A DNA stretch of 28,604 nucleotides, taken from positions 25,968 to 54,571 of the forward strand of contig DBDJ01000016.1 of NCBI GenBank assembly GCA_002293525.1. The letters run 5' to 3'. The notes below the pieces were generated by a model. It searched no databases. It was given only the letters and a program-made list of their open reading frames with translations, and was not told where the DNA came from. The first letter of the stretch is position 1; every line of letters begins with the position of its first letter. The stretch comes from Lachnospiraceae bacterium UBA935. GTDB taxonomy: Bacteria; Bacillota; Clostridia; Lachnospirales; Lachnospiraceae. The position numbers and the translations under genes were made by a program. Below, piece by piece: positions 23,703 through 28,604 of this stretch.

Positions 23703-23753
23703 TTGATACCACAGGCAAACGGCCAGGATTGAAAATATAATATGGATATCAAG

Positions 23754-23790
23754 GAATCTCGCTTGCTTGCGGGATTCTTTATTTTTCTTT
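23754..23790 (+). terminator. Rho-independent terminator of the CAP-domain gene
   Basis: GAATCTCGC (23754-23762) pairs with GCGGGATTC (23769-23777) through nine pairs, including one G-U, with a 6-base loop. It is followed directly by TTTATTTTTCTTT. Confidence 0.88.
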
Positions 23791-23960
23791 TTTTCTTCCC
23801 TTATTTTTCCGTCTGATTTTTTCATTAAGCTTTCGTCATCTGTGCTTGTTTAGCTTTGTTCTGATTTCATACTTTGCGTCTGTGACAATTCTTTTTTTGT
23901 TGCCATATTGGGAAATTATTATTAAAAAAATGAATTGGTTTGCTTTTTTAACAGAAATTG

Positions 23961-23989
23961 TTGACAATAGACTGGCATCCAGTTAGAAT
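23961..23989 (+). promoter_or_regulatory. Sigma-A promoter of the zinc-ribbon/DUF4190 gene
   Basis: A perfect TTGACA, a 17-base spacer and TAGAAT lie 54 bases upstream of the start codon, giving a near-consensus promoter. Confidence 0.85.
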
Positions 23990-24043
23990 TATATTAAAAT
24001 TTATTACAAAAAATGAAACATAGGAAGGGTAAAAAGGATTAAT

Positions 24044-24631
24044 ATGAGTGATTTAAACGAAAACAGTAAAGTGTTTTGCCCTAAATGCGGTTGGGGAAAT
24101 GCAACGGATGCAAGATTTTGCATGAATTGTGGTGAAGGATTAGCAAGAACACAGGAGAATACTCAGAATCCGCCACTGTATACGACACCAGAGCTGTCTC
24201 AAGACATGACGCCCAATGTGTCTCAGGACATAACTCCCAATGTGTCTTCGATCGAAACAGAAGAAGTTGCTTCAACACCATGGATGGACAGCACGTCCAA
24301 TCCTTATTACAGTACAGCCACCACCACGAATACGGGTTATAATCCGTCATCGTCTTATTATGTACCGGATACTCCTAATGAGGAGAAGAAAACGTCCGGT
24401 CTGTCCATTGCTTCACTGGTATGCGGTATTGTATCTTTGGTATGTTGTTTTCTTACGGGACCTTTATCAATTGCTGCTATCGTGCTTGGCATCATAGCCC
24501 TTGTCAAGAAAAGCGCAGGAAAAGGGATGGCTATCGGAGGGATTATAACGAGCGCTGTTGCAATTATATTCTATTTGATTCTGGCAATTATTATGTATAT
24601 TTCTTCAGACAGCGGCTATTATTATTATTAA
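24044..24631 (+). CDS. Zinc-ribbon protein with C-terminal DUF4190 membrane domain
   Basis: A 195-residue protein. Residues 12-29 form a zinc ribbon (CPKC and CMNC). A Thr/Ser/Asn-rich linker of about 80 residues follows and includes a duplicated QDMTPNVS/QDITPNVS unit. The C-terminal part (about 118-190) has two hydrophobic segments, GLSIASLVCGIVSLVCCF and the helix ending AIIFYLILAIIMYI, with the loop SAGKGMAIGG typical of DUF4190. It is a small inner-membrane protein of unknown function. The stop is followed 18 bases later by the next membrane protein gene, so they form an operon. The zinc ribbon is like that of the RCC1 protein at 2882-5740. Confidence 0.83.
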   Translation: MSDLNENSKVFCPKCGWGNATDARFCMNCGEGLARTQENTQNPPLYTTPELSQDMTPNVSQDITPNVSSIETEEVASTPWMDSTSNPYYSTATTTNTGYNPSSSYYVPDTPNEEKKTSGLSIASLVCGIVSLVCCFLTGPLSIAAIVLGIIALVKKSAGKGMAIGGIITSAVAIIFYLILAIIMYISSDSGYYYY

Positions 24632-24649
24632 TAAATGGGAGGTAGAGGA

Positions 24650-24916
24650 ATGGATGCTAAAACAACATCAATTGTTGCGTACATAACAGGGATCGGCTTA
24701 GTGATTGCACTTGTGGCTGGTGACCGGGAAGGAGCCAAATTTCACGTTAATCAGGCGTTGGTTATAACATTGTTCTCCTTGCTGGGCGGTATCCCTTTCT
24801 TGGGATGTATATGGGGGGTTTTTATGATGGTATGCTGGGTCATGGGGCTGATTGCTGCTATCAATCAAGAAGAGAAGGAAGTGCCGTTGATCGGTAAGAT
24901 CAGATTATTAAAATAG
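24650..24916 (+). CDS. Small DUF4870-like membrane protein
   Basis: An 88-residue protein with two or three hydrophobic segments (VAYITGIGLVIALVAG, ALVITLFSLLGGIPFLG and GVFMMVCWVMGLIAAI). The motif GAKFHVNQALVI and the general layout match the DUF4870/Tic20-like small membrane family. An in-frame ATG at 24635 lies upstream, but GGGAGG at 24637-24642 sits seven bases before ATG 24650 and decides the start. It shares a transcript with the DUF4190 gene. Function is unknown. Confidence 0.75.
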   Translation: MDAKTTSIVAYITGIGLVIALVAGDREGAKFHVNQALVITLFSLLGGIPFLGCIWGVFMMVCWVMGLIAAINQEEKEVPLIGKIRLLK

Positions 24917-24952
24917 GTTTTGAAAGATATTTAGTCAATATAGTCCTGATGA

Positions 24953-24978
24953 ATTTTAACGGATCATTTTAACGGATC
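24953..24978 (+). repeat. Tandem 13-base repeat
   Basis: ATTTTAACGGATC is present twice, back to back, between the convergent DUF4870-like and lipoprotein genes. No hairpin terminator is evident here. Confidence 0.7.
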
Positions 24979-24992
24979 ATTATTTTGATGAA

Positions 24993-25490
24993 CTATTGTT
25001 CTGAGGGCTGTTCAGAGTTATCCAGGGTTTCTTCATACGTGATGATTTCCTCGGGTATGTCGCCATGAAGAATTGACAGAATGTATTGTATACGGAGGTT
25101 GGCCCGGCTGTAGTTTTCCTGGGCCGCCTCTTCAATATTTTCATCGAAGACTTCTGATTCGAACGCCTGATGATAAAGTGCGACCGCTTCTTTCATATAC
25201 TCATCCGCTTCGTCGGCAAGCTGTTCCACGCCGGTGAACACAGGAGGGACGGACAGCTCGGCCATCTGCGTAAAAGAAGCCGACATATTGTCCAGGAGCG
25301 AAAGCAACTGCGAGACCGCGTCTTCGGAAGCCGGGTCAATCGCGTTGATGGAAGTATCGTAACTGGCAACGCTTTCAAAAAATGTGTTCATATTCTCTTT
25401 ATAGTTTTCCAGTTCCGGGTCGCTGCCACAGCCGGTCATTCCGATCAAAACTCCGAGACATAAAAAGATAAGCATCGCTGATGTTTTCAA
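24993..25490 (-). CDS. Small lipoprotein, helical
   Basis: A 165-residue lipoprotein. The N-terminal hydrophobic segment ends in GMTGC, an acceptable lipobox, followed by GSDPELENYKENMNTFFES. The mature part is acidic and predicted mainly helical, with a long linear array of helices (about 25-150). ATG codons at 25529, 25505 and 25496 open the same frame, but GGGAGG is seven bases upstream of TTG 25490, so a TTG start is favoured. A perfect TGCAGA/TCTGCA hairpin (25505-25519) lies just before the ribosome binding site. It would be anchored on the outer face of the membrane; no function is recognised. Confidence 0.72.
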   Translation of the reverse strand: MKTSAMLIFLCLGVLIGMTGCGSDPELENYKENMNTFFESVASYDTSINAIDPASEDAVSQLLSLLDNMSASFTQMAELSVPPVFTGVEQLADEADEYMKEAVALYHQAFESEVFDENIEEAAQENYSRANLRIQYILSILHGDIPEEIITYEETLDNSEQPSEQ

Positions 25491-25576
25491 AATCATTCCT
25501 CCCATGCAGATTTTCTGCACATTTTTCACTGGGTATTGTGAAATAGATTTGTAAATTTTATGTAATATATACTATT

Positions 25577-25605
25577 AAAGTACCATAAGAATTAAGATTA
25601 ATCAA
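25577..25605 (-). promoter_or_regulatory. Candidate promoter of the lipoprotein gene
   Basis: On the minus strand TTGATT, a 17-base spacer and TACTTT. The surrounding DNA is very AT-rich, so confidence is moderate. Confidence 0.45.
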
Positions 25606-25668
25606 GAAATTAGTATAACTTATATTTTTTATGTTTGAAAATATGGTGAAAATATTTGTTTCTTTTAA

Positions 25669-25697
25669 TTGTAGTTTTGGGGAAATCATGTTACCAT
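25669..25697 (+). promoter_or_regulatory. Promoter of the acetolactate synthase operon
   Basis: TTGTAG, a 17-base spacer and TACCAT preceded by TGT, giving an extended -10. It lies 60 bases upstream of the start, leaving a short leader with no room for a T-box or peptide attenuator. Confidence 0.55.
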
Positions 25698-25757
25698 GTT
25701 TAGTGAGTTTGCCAAAATATCTGACGCAAGATAATTAAGAAAGTTGAGGACTATGAT

Positions 25758-27374
25758 ATGATAGGAGCAGATGCGATTATTAAATGCTTGGAAGCGGAAG
25801 GGGTGAAAATCGTGTTCGGTTATCCGGGGGCGGCGATTAATCCTTTTTACAACAGCCTTTCCTATTCACCGATCCGGACAGTATTAGTCAGGACTGAACA
25901 GAATGCGGCTCATGCCGCCAGCGGCTTTGCGCGTATTACCGGGAAAGCGGGGGTGTGTGCGGTGACCTCGGGTCCGGGTGCCACGAATGTCATAACCGGT
26001 GTGGCGACGGCTTTTGCGGACAGTATTCCGCTGATCTGCCTTACCGGGCAGGTGAATTCGGAGCTGATCGGCAGCGATGTGTTTCAAGAGGCAGATATTA
26101 CCGGTGCGGTGGAGTCATTTGTCAAATACAGCTATCTGATCAAAAATGCCAACGACATTCCCAGAGTGTTCAAAGAGGCTTTTTATATCGCCAATACAGG
26201 CCGGAAAGGCCCGGTGCTGATCGATCTGCCCGTCGACATCCAGAATGCCGTAGTTAAGAACTTTACTTACCCTGATCAGGTTTCCATGCGCACCTATAAG
26301 CCGACAGTAAAGGGCCATGTCGTCCAGATCAAAAAAGTCATCCATGAACTGGAGAAAGCCAAGAAACCGATTATCTGTGCCGGCGGCGGAGTATTGCTGT
26401 CACCGGCGGAAGCCGATCTGCGGCAGTTTGCCGAGAACCATAATATTCCTGTGGTCTCCACCATGATGGGCATCGGTGTCATGCCCACCGAACATCCGCT
26501 TTATTTCGGGATGGTCGGCAACAACGGAAAACCCTATGCCAACCGCGCCATGAATGAATCGGATCTTTTGATCATGGTCGGTGCCCGAGTGGCAGACCGG
26601 GCGGTCAGCCAGCCGGATCTGATCACAGCCAATAAAGTGCTGATCCATATTGACGTGGATACGGCGGAAATCGGCAAAAATGTCGGCCCCGGCATACCTT
26701 TGGTCGGAGACGCCAAACATATTTTCCAGGAACTGACGGAACAGCAGTGCGACTGCGAACACAATGAATGGATCAGCTTGCTGGAGCAGTACCGCGAAAC
26801 CATGGCCCCGGTACGGCGGCCCAATCCCGACTATGTCGATCCGGCCGCGTTTATCCGGATGCTCAGCCGGAAAATGAAATCAGACGGCATTTATGTGGCT
26901 GACGTAGGGCAGAATCAGATGTGGTCCTGTGGATATCATATCGTCCGCCAAGGAAAATTCCTTACTACGGGCGGAATGGGGACGATGGGGTATTCTATCC
27001 CGGCCGCCATGGGTGCCAAGGCAGCCGATCCATCCAAGCAGGTAGTGGCAGTGTGCGGCGACGGCGCTTTCCAGATGTCGATGATGGAACTGGCGACCAT
27101 ACGCCAGCATGACATCCCGGTCAAAATCATTGTTTTTAAGAACAACTATCTGGGGCTGGTCCGGGAGCTGCAGCATTACTCTTATCAGGATCATTATTCG
27201 GCGGTTGACCTGTCGGGAAGCCCGGATCTGGAAAAACTGTCTACGGCCTATGACCTGGATTTTGTCCGGCTGGCCACGATGAACGACGCGGAAGCTGTAA
27301 TCGAGGATTTCTTAAAAGAAGATAAATCAATGCTCATGGAATGTCTGATCGACCCCATGGATTTGTCCAAATAG
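25758..27374 (+). CDS. ilvB: Acetolactate synthase, large (catalytic) subunit
   Basis: A 538-residue thiamine diphosphate enzyme. It joins two pyruvates to 2-acetolactate, or pyruvate and 2-ketobutyrate to 2-aceto-2-hydroxybutyrate, the first common step of valine, leucine and isoleucine synthesis. The catalytic Glu47 is in VRTEQNAAHAASG. The cofactor-binding motif runs from GDG (434-436) to NN (462-463). The central domain (about 190-340) has the usual fold for FAD. The length is slightly below the typical 550-570. GAGG precedes the ATG. A small subunit follows after 12 bases, which supports the anabolic, FAD-dependent type over catabolic AlsS. Confidence 0.93.
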   Translation: MIGADAIIKCLEAEGVKIVFGYPGAAINPFYNSLSYSPIRTVLVRTEQNAAHAASGFARITGKAGVCAVTSGPGATNVITGVATAFADSIPLICLTGQVNSELIGSDVFQEADITGAVESFVKYSYLIKNANDIPRVFKEAFYIANTGRKGPVLIDLPVDIQNAVVKNFTYPDQVSMRTYKPTVKGHVVQIKKVIHELEKAKKPIICAGGGVLLSPAEADLRQFAENHNIPVVSTMMGIGVMPTEHPLYFGMVGNNGKPYANRAMNESDLLIMVGARVADRAVSQPDLITANKVLIHIDVDTAEIGKNVGPGIPLVGDAKHIFQELTEQQCDCEHNEWISLLEQYRETMAPVRRPNPDYVDPAAFIRMLSRKMKSDGIYVADVGQNQMWSCGYHIVRQGKFLTTGGMGTMGYSIPAAMGAKAADPSKQVVAVCGDGAFQMSMMELATIRQHDIPVKIIVFKNNYLGLVRELQHYSYQDHYSAVDLSGSPDLEKLSTAYDLDFVRLATMNDAEAVIEDFLKEDKSMLMECLIDPMDLSK

Positions 27375-27386
27375 AGGAGGATGCTA

Positions 27387-27866
27387 ATGAAAAGAATTTA
27401 TTCCGTTCTAGTAGAAAACCGCTCGGGCGTACTCTGTAAAGTGGCAGGGCTTTTTTCGCGGCGGTGCTTTAACATAGACTCGCTTGCCGTCGGCGAGACG
27501 GACGATCCTACGGTTTCCTGTATGACCATTGTCAGCAGCGGCGACAAAAGAACCATCGAGCAGATTGAAAAACAGCTGAATAAGAAGCTGGATGTCATCA
27601 AGGTAAAAACCTTTGACGATACCGCCTGCATCAGCCGGGAACTGATGCTGATCAAGGTTCGTTACAATAAAGGGACGCGGCGTGATATTATGGAGATCTG
27701 TGACATCCTGAAGGCAGACATCGTCGATATGTCCAAAACCCAGATGATGATCCAGATCTGTGATATTCCCGATAAGATCAGCCTGCTGCTCTCGATGCTG
27801 CAGTCGATCAGCATCGTCGAAGTGGCACGTACCGGTACTTTGGCGCTGTCTAAATGTCAGGATTAA
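27387..27866 (+). CDS. ilvN: Acetolactate synthase, regulatory small subunit
   Basis: A 159-residue regulatory subunit. An N-terminal ACT domain (residues 2-75) starts MKRIYSVLVENRSG and contains GLFSRRCFNIDSL. The C-terminal domain has the family segment SRELMLIKVRYN. By eye it aligns with E. coli IlvH without gaps at the start, so Asn11, Gly14 and Asn29, which shape the valine site in that enzyme, are all kept; feedback inhibition by valine is therefore expected. ATG 27381 is in the same frame but touches the ribosome binding site AGAGGAGG; ATG 27387 lies six bases after it. It is cotranscribed with the large subunit. Confidence 0.92.
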   Translation: MKRIYSVLVENRSGVLCKVAGLFSRRCFNIDSLAVGETDDPTVSCMTIVSSGDKRTIEQIEKQLNKKLDVIKVKTFDDTACISRELMLIKVRYNKGTRRDIMEICDILKADIVDMSKTQMMIQICDIPDKISLLLSMLQSISIVEVARTGTLALSKCQD

Positions 27867-27922
27867 AGCATGGATATGACGAGAATATGCAATTAGTGTG
27901 ACTAGAATAAGCAAACAACAAG

Positions 27923-27951
27923 TTGACTTTTAAAGATGAAATTGTTACAAT
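27923..27951 (+). promoter_or_regulatory. Sigma-A promoter of the second small-subunit gene
   Basis: TTGACT, a 17-base spacer and TACAAT lie in the 112-base gap after the first small-subunit gene. The second paralogue can therefore be transcribed independently. Confidence 0.75.
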
Positions 27952-27978
27952 ACAAAATAATATACAGGAGGATGGCAT

Positions 27979-28476
27979 ATGCAGAAAAAAGTATTTCAGC
28001 TGCTGGTAGACAATACTGCCGGGGTCTTGAGCCGTATCTCCGGTTTGTTTTCCAGGAGAGGATACAGTATTGAAAGTATTACCGCAGGAGTGACTGCCGA
28101 TCCCCGTTTCAGCCGGATTACGATAGTGGCAGCGGGGGATGATGTGATCCTGGAACAGATCGAAAAACAGCTTGCCAAATTAATCGACATCCGAGAAATC
28201 AAGGAATTGAAGCCGCAGAGCAGCGTATACCGGGAGCTTACCCTGATCAAGGTGAAAACGCCGGTACAGGAGCGTCAGGGTATTATCACCATCGCAGATA
28301 TCTTCCGGGCGAATATTATTGACGTTGCACCGGAAAGCATGATCATCGAACTGACCGGGGATCAAAGCAAAATCAGTGCTTTTATTGATCTCCTAGAAGG
28401 TTATGAGATACTGGAGCTGGCACGGACAGGTCTTGCCGGATTGGCGCGGGGGACGGAGAGTGTGACATATTTATGA
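27979..28476 (+). CDS. ilvN: Second acetolactate synthase small-subunit paralogue
   Basis: A 165-residue ACT-domain regulatory subunit, paralogous to the gene just upstream; shared parts include GLFSRR, EQIEKQL and VARTG/LARTG. It is closer by eye to E. coli IlvH than its neighbour is (VLSRISGLFSRRGYSIESI, LEQIEKQLAKLIDI, YRELTLIKVK). The residue matching IlvH Asn29, which contacts valine, is Ser30 here. GGAGG lies seven bases before the ATG, and its own promoter is present. It may form an alternative holoenzyme with different feedback control; that is inference. The stop codon lies inside a perfect palindrome. Confidence 0.9.
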   Translation: MQKKVFQLLVDNTAGVLSRISGLFSRRGYSIESITAGVTADPRFSRITIVAAGDDVILEQIEKQLAKLIDIREIKELKPQSSVYRELTLIKVKTPVQERQGIITIADIFRANIIDVAPESMIIELTGDQSKISAFIDLLEGYEILELARTGLAGLARGTESVTYL

Positions 28477-28604
28477 CGTAGTCATAAATATGATCGATGG
28501 CCATTCGGCCAGTGCTTCATTACAGATGCAACAAGGCTGTCATTGCATCCGGGCTGCACTGAAGTATGAAAGCGTTGCTTTCATATGACGTAGTCATAAA
28601 TATG
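28466..28604 (+). repeat. Hairpin-rich tandem repeat, cut by the window edge
   Basis: A 21-base sequence at 28472-28492 recurs exactly at 28584-28604, 112 bases apart. The first copy is part of the perfect palindrome CATATTTATGAC/GTCATAAATATG around GTA (28466-28492). Between the copies are the hairpins TGGCC/GGCCA, GATGCAA/TTGCATC enclosed by AGTGC/GCACT, and TATGAAAGC/GCTTTCATA around GTT. The first palindrome overlaps the stop of the small-subunit gene and may terminate it. The second copy ends at the window edge, so total repeat number is unknown. Confidence 0.75.

Larger units (their letters stand above)
23703..24043 (+). other. T-rich intergenic region
   Basis: Apart from the terminator at 23754-23790 and the promoter at 23961-23989, this stretch is T-rich on the plus strand and shows no credible gene, tRNA or repeat. 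Confidence 0.6.

Overview
The window looks like a chromosomal segment from a low-to-moderate GC Firmicute of the class Clostridia, most like the Lachnospiraceae. The reasons are strong AGGAGG-type ribosome binding sites, sigma-A promoters with 17-base spacers, and families typical of gut clostridia: the GGGtGRT/NifU-like pair, a DUF5722 protein, zinc-ribbon membrane proteins, a YuxH-type EAL/HDOD protein and a NYN/LOTUS-type protein. No rRNA, tRNA, CRISPR array or intact transposase was seen. The genus cannot be fixed from the sequence alone.

Layout. Bases 1-2820 hold a GlmU-like left-handed beta-helix protein and the NifU-like/GGGtGRT pair. Bases 2882-7609 hold a large membrane-anchored RCC1-repeat protein facing a secreted DUF5722 glycosidase-like protein, with remnants of a broken gene between them. 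Bases 7610-8344 are AT-rich and contain a 28-codon reading frame with a good ribosome binding site and a terminator hairpin. Bases 8345-14347 are a co-directional five-gene cluster: radical SAM enzyme, DegT/StrS-type PLP aminotransferase, family 2 glycosyltransferase, MFS transporter and UDP-sugar dehydratase-like SDR. Its logic is to make, glycosylate and export a small amino-sugar or aminocyclitol-like compound; the product is unknown. This is the best candidate for an undescribed system.

Bases 14584-19817 hold an EAL/HDOD signalling protein, then a tight row: a transglutaminase-like surface protein, mutM, a flavodoxin and a WYL regulator. Bases 19818-20229 hold a striking palindrome about 239 bases long with branched apical hairpins and downstream tandem repeats. 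Part of a second copy lies at the left edge of the window. Bases 20230-21360 (minus strand) encode a second radical SAM protein with a Pro/Ser-rich insert. Bases 21803-24916 encode a NYN/LOTUS protein, a secreted CAP-domain protein with a WalR-like box at its promoter, and two small membrane proteins. A lipoprotein (minus strand) follows. The right end is a branched-chain amino acid locus: acetolactate synthase large subunit, its small subunit, and a second small-subunit paralogue with its own promoter. A hairpin-rich tandem repeat runs off the right edge.

Several intergenic gaps carry dispersed or tandem repeats. Functions come from family recognition by eye; no database search was run.
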